From Candidatus Gastranaerophilales bacterium (GTDB taxonomy: Bacteria > Cyanobacteriota > Vampirovibrionia > Gastranaerophilales > Gastranaerophilaceae), in NCBI GenBank assembly GCA_944325555.1, contig CALVAN010000005.1:1-64000 (forward strand): a DNA stretch of 64,000 bases, in the 5' to 3' direction. The number at the start of each line of letters is the position of its first letter. Within the stretch, counting starts at the first letter, position 1. The notes beneath the pieces were generated by a model. The model saw only the letters and a list, made by a program, of their open reading frames with translations, made no database searches and was not told the origin of the DNA. This document shows positions 55,369 to 63,028 of the stretch, one piece after another. The position numbers and the translations under genes are program-made.

Positions 55369-57822
55369 ATGGCTAACTTACAAAAATGGTCAGGTTTGCT
55401 AAAGGGCAGTGTTTTATCTGCATTTGCCACATTTTTAGCTGCCAACTGCGCTTTCGCAGGTGAAGCCGATTTGGTTGTTCCGAATTTGGCTGCTGACTCA
55501 CACAGCTTTAACCTGTTGCTGGTGGGTATTGGTATTTCCGTACTTGGCTTAGTTTTTGGCTTAATTGAATTTCTCAAAGTCAAAAATTACAAAGTTCACT
55601 CTGCTATGGCGGAAATAGGAAATACTATTTTTGAAACTTGTAAGACTTACCTTATTCAACAGGGTAAATTCTTACTCGCTTTGGAAATCTTAATCGGTTG
55701 CTGTATTGCATTCTACTTTGGCGGATTGCAACACATGGGACTTAAAGGGGTATTGATTATCCTTGCATGGTCTGTAATCGGTATTTTAGGTTCTTACGGT
55801 GTAGCATGGTTCGGTATCAGAATGAACACTTTGGCTAACGCAAGAACCGCATTTGCTTCTTTGGAAGCTAAACCTTTAAAAGTTTTAAACATTCCTTTAA
55901 AAGCAGGTATGAGTATAGGTGTATTGCTTGTTAGCGTTGAGTTAATCATGATGCTTATCATTCTTCTGTTTGTTCCGGGTGAACTTGCAGGTGCTTGCTT
56001 TATCGGTTTTGCTATCGGTGAATCTCTTGGTGCTTCCGCTCTTCGTGTAGCCGGCGGTATCTTTACAAAAATTGCCGATATCGGTTCCGACCTGATGAAA
56101 ATTCAATTCAAAATCAAAGAAGATGACCCGAGAAACCCCGGTGTTATTGCTGACTGTACAGGTGACAACGCAGGTGACTCCATCGGACCTACTGCAGACG
56201 GTTTTGAAACTTACGGTGTAACTGGTGTTGCTCTCGTTTCATTCATTCTGTTGGGTGTATTCCCTGAATATCAAATTCAGTTGTTAACTTGGATCTTTAC
56301 AATGAGATTCTTAATGATTGTTACTTCAGTAGTTGCATACTGGGTTAACACAGGTTTGACTCAGCTTTTATTCGGTAATGCAGAAAAAGTTGACTTTGAA
56401 AAACCGTTAACAAACCTTGTTTGGATTACATCAATTTTATCAATTTTGATGACTTTCGGTGTATCTAAATGGTTATTGGCATCAATGGGCGAAAACCTCT
56501 GGTGGGTATTAGCAGGTATTATCTCCTGCGGTACTTTGGGCGCTGCTTTGATTCCTGAATTTACAAAAATATTCACAAGCCCGAATGCTTTGCACACAAA
56601 AGAAGTTGTTACAGCTTCACGTGAAGGCGGTTCATCTTTAACAATCCTTTCAGGTATTGTTTCAGGTAACTTCTCAGGCTTCTGGATCGGTATGGTAATC
56701 GTATTCTTAATGGGATTGTCATACTACTTCAGCACAATGATTCCGGAAACAGTAATGATTTATGCATCAGTATTCGCTTTCGGTCTTGTTGCTTTCGGTT
56801 TCTTAGGAATGGGACCTGTTACAATTGCTGTAGATAGCTACGGCCCTGTAACAGACAACGCTCAATCAGTTTATGAACTCTCTTTAATTGAACAAAGAGA
56901 AGGCGTTGCTGAAGAAATCGAAAAAGAATTCGGCTTCAAACCGAATTTTGATGTTGCTAAACAACAGTTAGAAGAAAATGACGGTGCAGGTAACACATTT
57001 AAAGCTACTTCAAAACCGGTACTTATCGGTACTGCTGTGGTTGGTGCTACTACCATGATTTTCTCTTTGATTCTTGTAATCAAAAATACTCTTGGTATTG
57101 AACCTGAAGCCGTATTGAACGTACTTAACCCGTACACATTGCTCGGTTTCTTAGCCGGCGGTGCGGTTATTTACTGGTTCTCAGGTGCTTCTATGCAGGC
57201 TGTTACAACAGGTGCATACAGAGCTGTTGAATACATCAAACGCCACATCAAAATCGATGATGAAAGCGTTAAAACAGCTAATGTTGCAAACTCTAAAGAA
57301 GTTGTTAAAATCTGTACTCAATACGCACAAAAAGGTATGGTTAACATCTTCATCGCATTGTTTGCATTTGCTTTAGCATTTGCTTGTTTATCAGCTCCCG
57401 GATGCAAAACAGTTGCTCCTGTAGCATTCTTTGTAAGCTACTTGATTGCAATTGCTGTATTTGGCTTGTTCCAGGCTGTATTTATGGCTAACGCCGGCGG
57501 CTGCTGGGATAACGCTAAGAAAATCGTTGAATGCGATCTTTGCGAAAAAGGTACACCTCTGCATGACGCTACAGTTGTAGGCGACACGGTAGGTGACCCT
57601 TTCAAAGATACTTCATCAGTAGCTATGAACCCGATTATCAAGTTCACTACTTTATTCGGTTTATTGGCTATGGAAATCTCTATCAACGAATCATTCAGAC
57701 ATATCGCACCTGTTGCAGGCTGGATATTCCTGATTATTGCGCTGGTATTTGTATGGAGATCCTTCTATGCAATGAGAATTCCTGAAAAATCACCTGATGA
57801 ATACGCTAAAGAAGAAAACTAA
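55369..57822 (+). CDS. hppA: Membrane-bound ion-translocating pyrophosphatase
   Basis: 817 residues with about 16 membrane helices. Couples PPi hydrolysis to H+ (or Na+) pumping. The conserved EDDPRNPGVIADCTGDNAGDSIGPTADG-type blocks (split here as DDPRNPGVIAD and CTGDNAGDSIGPTADG) and VVGDTVGDPFKDTSS give the pyrophosphate/Mg sites. In GNTFKATSK (541-549), Lys545 occupies the position diagnostic of K+-independent enzymes. The usual DLVGKVE block reads DLMKIQ and appears shifted, so it belongs to a divergent subgroup. Pumps energy from biosynthetic PPi in a low-ATP fermenter. Confidence 0.92.
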   Translation: MANLQKWSGLLKGSVLSAFATFLAANCAFAGEADLVVPNLAADSHSFNLLLVGIGISVLGLVFGLIEFLKVKNYKVHSAMAEIGNTIFETCKTYLIQQGKFLLALEILIGCCIAFYFGGLQHMGLKGVLIILAWSVIGILGSYGVAWFGIRMNTLANARTAFASLEAKPLKVLNIPLKAGMSIGVLLVSVELIMMLIILLFVPGELAGACFIGFAIGESLGASALRVAGGIFTKIADIGSDLMKIQFKIKEDDPRNPGVIADCTGDNAGDSIGPTADGFETYGVTGVALVSFILLGVFPEYQIQLLTWIFTMRFLMIVTSVVAYWVNTGLTQLLFGNAEKVDFEKPLTNLVWITSILSILMTFGVSKWLLASMGENLWWVLAGIISCGTLGAALIPEFTKIFTSPNALHTKEVVTASREGGSSLTILSGIVSGNFSGFWIGMVIVFLMGLSYYFSTMIPETVMIYASVFAFGLVAFGFLGMGPVTIAVDSYGPVTDNAQSVYELSLIEQREGVAEEIEKEFGFKPNFDVAKQQLEENDGAGNTFKATSKPVLIGTAVVGATTMIFSLILVIKNTLGIEPEAVLNVLNPYTLLGFLAGGAVIYWFSGASMQAVTTGAYRAVEYIKRHIKIDDESVKTANVANSKEVVKICTQYAQKGMVNIFIALFAFALAFACLSAPGCKTVAPVAFFVSYLIAIAVFGLFQAVFMANAGGCWDNAKKIVECDLCEKGTPLHDATVVGDTVGDPFKDTSSVAMNPIIKFTTLFGLLAMEISINESFRHIAPVAGWIFLIIALVFVWRSFYAMRIPEKSPDEYAKEEN

Positions 57823-57845
57823 TTATTAGTTGATTTAAATAGGAC

Positions 57846-57879
57846 AAAGCCCTTTGAGTTTTTCTCAGAGGGCTTTTTT
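57846..57879 (+). terminator. Rho-independent terminator of hppA
   Basis: AAAGCCCT-TT-GAG/CTC-AG-AGGGCTTT stem with a TTTT loop, followed by TTTTTA. It could also serve the convergent gene. Confidence 0.85.
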
Positions 57880-57908
57880 ATATGATTATGTAAGGTATTG
57901 CGATAAGT

Positions 57909-58223
57909 TTATTTTTTCAACTTCATTTCTTTAATTTTGTTTTCGGCTTCTCGAATTTTCAGCATATTAAAAATCCCCATCAATCTTTGTATTGATATAA
58001 GCCCGTCAGAAATCACTTCTGTTGTGTATGACGCTGTTTTTTGACCGTTAGTGAACAGATCAAAGGTTCTTAACTCAGAGTTTTGTTCCAGCGGTTTAGA
58101 TAAAACTATTTTGTGCTTTGTATCATTCTTCGTACGCAATTCGAATATTGATTTAACAACATCCGATGCATCAGGGGCAATAAATTGAGCTTTAAAAGAT
58201 ATGTTCGATGGGGTGATATTCAT
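57909..58223 (-). CDS. Small hypothetical protein with N-terminal FKA motif
   Basis: 104 residues starting MNITPSNISFKAQFIAPDA (F10-K11-A12), the same motif as at 14338, 196 and 46692. The rest is charged, alpha/beta mixed, with a Lys-rich C-terminus (ENKIKEMKLKK). AGGAG precedes the ATG. No known domain and no membrane segment. Confidence 0.7.
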   Translation of the reverse strand: MNITPSNISFKAQFIAPDASDVVKSIFELRTKNDTKHKIVLSKPLEQNSELRTFDLFTNGQKTASYTTEVISDGLISIQRLMGIFNMLKIREAENKIKEMKLKK

Positions 58224-58339
58224 AGTTCTTGTTCTCCTAATTGGTTGTTAATTTTAAAAACAAGAAAAATTATTTTTGTTATTTTATTCTTTATTTGTAA
58301 AGATTTGTAAAATTTAGGGAAAAAAATGTTATAAAATCT

Positions 58340-58456
58340 TAAAATTGGGAACTATATATATAGAGGCAATTAAAAAAAGGTTTTAAATTTTCTCTCTCTC
58401 TAATTCCTCTCTCTAATATGTGGTAAAGTTTAACCGGCGTAAGTCGGTTTTTTTTT
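58340..58456 (+). ncRNA. Candidate small RNA with CU-repeat tract
   Basis: The gap 58224-58498 contains no gene on the plus strand, but a TATAAA at 58330-58335 (TTGTAA 19 nt upstream) is followed by TCTCTCTCTCTAAT and CCTCTCTCTAAT (58391-58417) and then a perfect terminator: AACCGGC/GTCGGTT (one G-T) with GTAA loop and a T run to 58456. The CU tract is complementary to Shine-Dalgarno sequences. The terminator points toward the response-regulator gene but lacks a T run for that strand, so it belongs to this unit. Confidence 0.5.
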
Positions 58457-58498
58457 GCCTGAAATTACTGATAAAATCCTGCTGAAAACAAAAGCAGC

Positions 58499-59212
58499 TT
58501 ATTTCCCGGGCTTGCCCTCAGGCAGCAGCCTGTAACCGCCGCCGTAAATAGTTTCAATATACTCTTTTCCGTCGGAAACTTTTTTAATTTTTGTTCTTAA
58601 ATGTCTTATGTGTACCCTTATTGTTTCGACGTCATCTTCCGGTGCATAACCCCATATGTCTTGAAGCAGTTTTCCTGATGAAACCATGCAGTCGTGATTT
58701 TGCACCAGTAAATTTAAAATATCGTATTCAATAGGCGTAAGTTTTGCAATTTTGTCATTTATTTTTACGCTGTAGGTTTCGGGCAGCAGCGTAATATCAC
58801 CGATTGTCAGAATCTCTTTTGTAGCAAGTGATTCCGGTATTGCGTGTACTCTTTTTAACAAAGCACGTACACGGACTTTCAACTCTTCCATTTCAAAGGG
58901 TTTTACAAGGTAATCGTCAACCCCGATATCAAAGCCTTTTACTTTATCTTCAAGCATATTAAGTGCGGTAAGCATAAGTATGGGGATATCTTTTGTTGAC
59001 GGATTTTCTCTGACTCTTTTGGCAACGGTGTAACCGTCAACATCCGGCATCATTACATCCAGTATTATTAAATCAGGAAGCTCCTGTTTTGCCAGCGTAA
59101 ACCCCTGTATTCCGTCAAAAGCGGTAATAACTTCATAGCCGAAGATTTCCAAATTGACTTTTATAAGCTCGTTTATTGCTTCATCATCATCAACAACAAG
59201 AATTTTACTCAT
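58499..59212 (-). CDS. OmpR/PhoB-type response regulator
   Basis: 237 residues. Receiver domain (1-118) with phosphoacceptor Asp52 (IILDVMMPD), Asp8-9-10 acidic pocket (VVDDD) and the conserved KPFE. C-terminal winged-helix DNA-binding domain (about 137-230) with PIEYDILNLLVQ and IRVHIRHLRTKIKK. Strongly like the orphan cyanobacterial RpaB/RpaA group and PhoP. No histidine kinase is adjacent, so the cognate sensor is elsewhere. It stands alone. Confidence 0.92.
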   Translation of the reverse strand: MSKILVVDDDEAINELIKVNLEIFGYEVITAFDGIQGFTLAKQELPDLIILDVMMPDVDGYTVAKRVRENPSTKDIPILMLTALNMLEDKVKGFDIGVDDYLVKPFEMEELKVRVRALLKRVHAIPESLATKEILTIGDITLLPETYSVKINDKIAKLTPIEYDILNLLVQNHDCMVSSGKLLQDIWGYAPEDDVETIRVHIRHLRTKIKKVSDGKEYIETIYGGGYRLLPEGKPGK

Positions 59213-59430
59213 TGTACACCGCCTGTTTTCAGTTGATATAATTACCTTTATGCCTTATTATTAATAAGTTTCATCTATTTGTATAATAACAAAAATATAA
59301 ATATATTCTATTATGTTTAGAAAGATTAAGATATTTTACTAAAATTGGCAAAAATAAAAATTTTAGTATTTTTGTAGTATTATGATATTTATTGTAAAAA
59401 GTACACTGTAAGTGTTAGAAAAGGAGATAA

Positions 59431-59439
59431 ATGAATTGA
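59431..59439 (+). other. Start-stop mini-ORF overlapping the speD start
   Basis: ATG AAT TGA at 59431-59439, with AAGGAG (59421-59426) only 4 nt upstream, overlaps the TTG start of speD at 59436. A ribosome loading at this site would meet a two-codon peptide ending on the speD start codon. Whether it acts in control is unknown. Confidence 0.35.
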
Positions 59440-59882
59440 CTAAATCTATGACAGCTTCTAACGTTTATCACGTTGATACAAAAGCTAAGTATCTTGGACA
59501 GCACGTTTTGGCTGAATTTTTTGAATGCGACCCTAATATTTTAAATAATGCACAAAAGGTCGAAAGTCTTATGATTGATGCAGCACTTGAGTGCGGTGCA
59601 ACAATTGTTCAAAAATGTTTTCATATGTTTAGTCCGCACGGAGTAAGCGGTGTTGTTATTATTTCAGAAAGCCATCTCGCAATTCATACATGGCCCGAAC
59701 TCGGTTATGCTGCGGTTGATTTGTTCACATGCGGTGACAAATGCGACCCGAAAGTTGCTTATGAATTTCTTAAAAAGGCTTTTCATTCAACAAAAGCTTC
59801 TTTCTCTGAATTAAAAAGAGGCAAAATTGATGCTGCTTCTCATGTTTCAGAAACTCCTTTTGAAATTGCAAGTCAATTTTAA
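59436..59882 (+). CDS. speD: S-adenosylmethionine decarboxylase proenzyme
   Basis: 148 residues from TTG 59436, which has AAGGAG 9 nt upstream; a GTG at 59412 lies before the Shine-Dalgarno and is rejected. Makes decarboxylated SAM for spermidine synthesis. The self-cleavage site is Glu78-Ser79 in IISESHLAIHTWPE; Ser79 becomes the pyruvoyl group, with His84 and Cys99 as catalytic residues. Short prokaryotic class 1B form. MtnP (39616) would recycle the MTA it creates. Terminator at 59931. Confidence 0.93.
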   Translation: MTKSMTASNVYHVDTKAKYLGQHVLAEFFECDPNILNNAQKVESLMIDAALECGATIVQKCFHMFSPHGVSGVVIISESHLAIHTWPELGYAAVDLFTCGDKCDPKVAYEFLKKAFHSTKASFSELKRGKIDAASHVSETPFEIASQF

Positions 59883-59930
59883 TTGAATTATAAAATGATT
59901 TAACAGATAAAATCGTTTAAAAACCTTAAT

Positions 59931-59967
59931 AAAAACCCGATGTTAGCGTTGACATCGGGTTTTGTTT
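59931..59967 (+). terminator. Rho-independent terminator of speD
   Basis: AACCCGATG/CATCGGGTT stem (59934-59942/59953-59961) followed by TTTGTTT. Confidence 0.85.
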
Positions 59968-60038
59968 GGGTTTTGATATAGTTGTATCCCTATCGGGAGT
60001 ACAGATTTGTGCTGAATTCTGATTTCCGAAACGGGTAT

Positions 60039-60067
60039 GACGCACGGAGCGTCGTTGCAAACTCCGT
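60039..60067 (+). promoter_or_regulatory. Two mutually exclusive hairpins in the rpsL leader
   Basis: GACGC (60039-60043) can pair with GCGTC (60049-60053), while ACGGAG (60044-60049) can pair with CTCCGT (60062-60067). The two share G60049 and cannot both form fully. The pair lies about 70 nt before the rpsL start, in the 5' leader, and could be an r-protein or growth-linked regulatory switch. Confidence 0.4.
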
Positions 60068-60137
60068 AAAACAAGGGCTAAGGTGTGTTGCCTGACCTGA
60101 ATTAACAATTATTAAAAATTATATACAAGGAGAAATC

Positions 60138-60518
60138 ATGCCAACAATTGCACAATTGGTAAGAAAAGAACGTAAAAAATTAGTTGATAAAACTAAATCA
60201 CCGGCTCTTACAAACTGCCCTCAAAGACGTGGCGTTTGCACAAGAGTTTATACAACTACACCGAAAAAACCTAACTCAGCTTTGAGAAAGGTTGCAAGGG
60301 TTAGATTAACTAACGGTTTTGAAGTTACATCTTATATTCCCGGTATCGGACACAACCTTCAGGAACACAGTGTTGTTCTTATTAGAGGCGGCAGGGTTAA
60401 AGACCTTCCGGGTGTTAGATATCACATCGTAAGAGGCACTTTGGATACTGCAGGTGTTGCTAACAGAGCACAAAGCAGATCTAAATACGGTGCTAAAAAA
60501 GCTAAAGCTAAAAAGTAA
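60138..60518 (+). CDS. rpsL: 30S ribosomal protein S12
   Basis: 126 residues, the normal length. [13 protein letters not shown] start; [16 protein letters not shown] contains the streptomycin-linked Lys43-region; then [19 protein letters not shown] and the basic tail [14 protein letters not shown]. Decoding-centre protein. AAGGAG precedes the ATG. rpsG follows 70 nt downstream; fusA and tuf are not seen in the window. Confidence 0.97.
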   Translation: MPTIAQLVRKERKKLVDKTKSPALTNCPQRRGVCTRVYTTTPKKPNSALRKVARVRLTNGFEVTSYIPGIGHNLQEHSVVLIRGGRVKDLPGVRYHIVRGTLDTAGVANRAQSRSKYGAKKAKAKK

Positions 60519-60588
60519 GGATTTTTAACAAGCCTGGAAAGGCGTTGTTTTAATCCGCAAAGTAACTAAAAGAAAAGGAATTATAAAG

Positions 60589-61059
60589 ATGTCAAGAAGA
60601 AATAAACCCCCAAAACGCATTCCGGCACCTGATGCAATTTACAACAGTGTCGATATCGCTAAATTCATCAACAGATTGATGAGAAGAGGCAAAAAATCCA
60701 TTGCAGAAAGAATCTTCTATGAAACAATGGAAGCTATTAAAGAAAGAACTAAAGAAGATCCTATAGAAATTTATAATAAGGCTTTTGCTAACACAACTCC
60801 GTTGTTGGAAGTTAAAGCAAGAAGAATCGGCGGTTCTACTTATCAAGTACCTGTAGAAGTTAAGGCTGAAAGAGGTAAAGGGCTTGCTGCTATATGGATG
60901 ATTGATGCTGCTAAGAAAAGACACGGTAAATCAATGAAAGAAAAATTGACTGCCGAATTAATTGATGCATCAAACGGACAGGGTGCTGCTTGCAAAAAAC
61001 GTGAAGATACCCACAAAATGGCAGAAGCAAACAAAGCATTTGCTCACTACAGATATTAA
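60589..61059 (+). CDS. rpsG: 30S ribosomal protein S7
   Basis: 156 residues. MSRRNKPPKRIPAPD start, INRLMRRGKKSIAERIFYE, the conserved VKARRIGGSTYQVPVEV and the C-terminal REDTHKMAEANKAFAHYRY. It is the primary 16S 3'-domain binder, usually cotranscribed with rpsL as here. GGAATTATAAAG provides a weak ribosome site. A terminator at 61089 ends the unit, so fusA is not directly behind, unlike the str operon of many bacteria. Confidence 0.97.
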   Translation: MSRRNKPPKRIPAPDAIYNSVDIAKFINRLMRRGKKSIAERIFYETMEAIKERTKEDPIEIYNKAFANTTPLLEVKARRIGGSTYQVPVEVKAERGKGLAAIWMIDAAKKRHGKSMKEKLTAELIDASNGQGAACKKREDTHKMAEANKAFAHYRY

Positions 61060-61088
61060 TCTTTTTAAAGATAATAATAATTCAACAA

Positions 61089-61129
61089 GGATCCCTGAAT
61101 TATTTTTAATTCAGGGATTCTTGTATTTT
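61089..61129 (+). terminator. Rho-independent terminator of rpsG
   Basis: ATCCCTGAATTA/TAATTCAGGGAT, a 12-bp stem with a TTTT loop, followed by TCTTGTATTTT. Confidence 0.9.
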
Positions 61130-61329
61130 GATATAAATAAAATATCGGAAAACTGATAAGTATTATTATCTATTATAATATTAACATTTTGTTACAATTA
61201 GTTTTTTATGCATATAGTATATACAAATTACAAAAATCGAACCTTAAAATGCAATAAAGTATATACTTTTTTCTATTTTTTGCAATACTTCTTAACATTT
61301 GAAATTTTTGTCGGATTCTTATGTGGCAA

Positions 61330-61484
61330 TTATTTCTTTTTTATATACTTTATATAAATGTAAGACATAAACAAACCACTAAAGAGATAAACTAGACTAA
61401 TAGATTCTAATAAACTTAAAACATATAAGGAACGGGAAAATAGGTATTTAAAACACGAGGCTATATAAAAAGCCTCTTTTTTTT
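61330..61484 (+). ncRNA. Orphan transcription unit, very AT-rich
   Basis: The 606-nt gap between rpsG and the Pro-rich gene contains, after the rpsG terminator, an AT-rich stretch with no credible ORF ending in GAGGCT/AGCCTC plus eight T (61457-61484). Promoter-like TATACT and TATATA boxes lie near 61345-61360, but without a good -35. It could be a small RNA or an untranslated leader whose gene was lost. The interval 61485-61540 holds nothing notable. Confidence 0.4.
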
Positions 61485-61540
61485 GCTTTTTTAAATTAAA
61501 ATATGAACCCTCTGCAATTACTTCACCACTGTAAAACTGC

Positions 61541-61580
61541 AGATAAAAGAAATCCCGCAGCACGTATGCTAACGGGGATT
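61541..61580 (-). terminator. Terminator of the Pro-rich repeat gene
   Basis: On the minus strand AATCCCCGTT-AGCA/TGCT-GCGGGATT forms a two-part stem, followed by TCTTTT. Confidence 0.7.
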
Positions 61581-61665
61581 GGTTAGGTTTTAGTTTGTTT
61601 ATAATAGGTTTATGTTTAATTTAATATTATTAAATTTATAAATAATATTCGACAATGTTGCTTGA

Positions 61666-62826
61666 TTATGAAGCTTGTGCAGGAAGAAAACCTTTGATTC
61701 CGCCCGGAATATTATATTGTTTGTTTGATGTATTGTAATAATCTTGTATTGGTTTTAAATTAACTTTTGCAGTTGTTGCTGGCACTGAAGCAGAAGCCGG
61801 TGCAGGCAAACCTATTTTATTGCTAATTTCCTCGAAAGGAACATCTACTGCTTCTGATTTCCAATCATATTTAATAGCGGGAGCTGATGATCTTTGAGGC
61901 ATTGTAATTGTTGTCGGTGTTAGAACATTGCTTGTTGTTGCTGGTGCGTTAACAGGAGCAGGGGTAACAATAACCTTGCCGGATGACTGTAAGTTCATAG
62001 CTGCTGTCTGTTTATTTAGCGCATCTTGCATTCTTGATGTGTATTGAGGCAAGTAGCCTGCCGGAGTGACAGAAGGAGCAGGAGTTGTAATAACCTTGCC
62101 GGATGACTGTAAGTTCATAGCTGCTGTTTGTTTATTTAACGCATCTTGCATTCTTTGTGTATATTGAGGTAAATAACCTGCTACTTGCTGGCTTTGTTGA
62201 GGACCCGGTACCGGTTGATTAGGACCTGGGATCGGATCAACGAGGACTGTACCTGTACCTTGACCGCCAGTCGGAGGAGTATTTACCGGTGGTTTTGGAG
62301 TCGGAGCCGGCAAACCTAAGACTGTACCTTGACCGCCTGTCGGAGGGTTATTTACCGGCGGTTTGGGAGTTTGACCAGGTTTACCACCTGTCGGAGGTGT
62401 TGCAACAGGAGGTGTTGGTACAGGAGGATTCGGCGTAACCGGACGGGGTGCTCTTGCAGGACGTCTGAATTTTCCCTTAGCTAATGCAGCAAGAAGAGCT
62501 GCTGTACCTAATGCAGTACCTAATATACCTAAAATTGTTCCTGTTTCATTTTCTTTTTTATGAGCTGCAACAGGTCTTGCATAATAGTTGTTCATCTGGT
62601 CTTCGCCTTGAAGAAGATAATTGGCTCTGAATTGACCGACACCAACATTGGCCATTGGACCCATAGCGTACATACCCATCATAGCAGGGTTCATAAATCC
62701 GCCGCCAATCATACCGGCAGCACCGGGATAACCACCCATTCCGATTGTATAATTAGCATTTAAATTGTACATCGGCTTCATTAAGCTTTGAAAACTAGTG
62801 CTGTATGTGTCAAAATTCATAGCCAT
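61666..62826 (-). CDS. Hypothetical Pro/Gly-rich protein with tandem repeats
   Basis: 386 residues. A Met/Gly/Asn/Tyr-rich N-terminus (about 1-80, MGMYAMGPMANVGVGQF) is followed by a hydrophobic segment (about 95-115, GTILGILGTALGTAALLAALA) and a Pro-rich linker with two PPTGG-type repeats. Then come two near-identical units of about 45 residues (GYLPQYTxRMQDALNKQTAAM, NLQSSGKVI[TV]TPAP). The last ~60 residues carry IGLPAPASASVPAT and a polar tail. One membrane helix without signal peptide cleavage; likely anchored in the envelope. Function unknown. Confidence 0.7.
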   Translation of the reverse strand: MAMNFDTYSTSFQSLMKPMYNLNANYTIGMGGYPGAAGMIGGGFMNPAMMGMYAMGPMANVGVGQFRANYLLQGEDQMNNYYARPVAAHKKENETGTILGILGTALGTAALLAALAKGKFRRPARAPRPVTPNPPVPTPPVATPPTGGKPGQTPKPPVNNPPTGGQGTVLGLPAPTPKPPVNTPPTGGQGTGTVLVDPIPGPNQPVPGPQQSQQVAGYLPQYTQRMQDALNKQTAAMNLQSSGKVITTPAPSVTPAGYLPQYTSRMQDALNKQTAAMNLQSSGKVIVTPAPVNAPATTSNVLTPTTITMPQRSSAPAIKYDWKSEAVDVPFEEISNKIGLPAPASASVPATTAKVNLKPIQDYYNTSNKQYNIPGGIKGFLPAQAS

Positions 62827-63028
62827 AACCTAAACTCCAACCTGTTTAATTCTAACCTTACATTTATAAAAACAATTACTTTTTCAAAATTGCCTGAAGA
62901 ATAAATTTATATTAAGAAATGTTACACACGTAACTACACATACACTGTTCATTTAATTGTCAGCAAGTAGAATAGATATAGTGTATAAATTTTTTATATA
63001 ATATGTGATATTTTTAGAGGAGATACAG

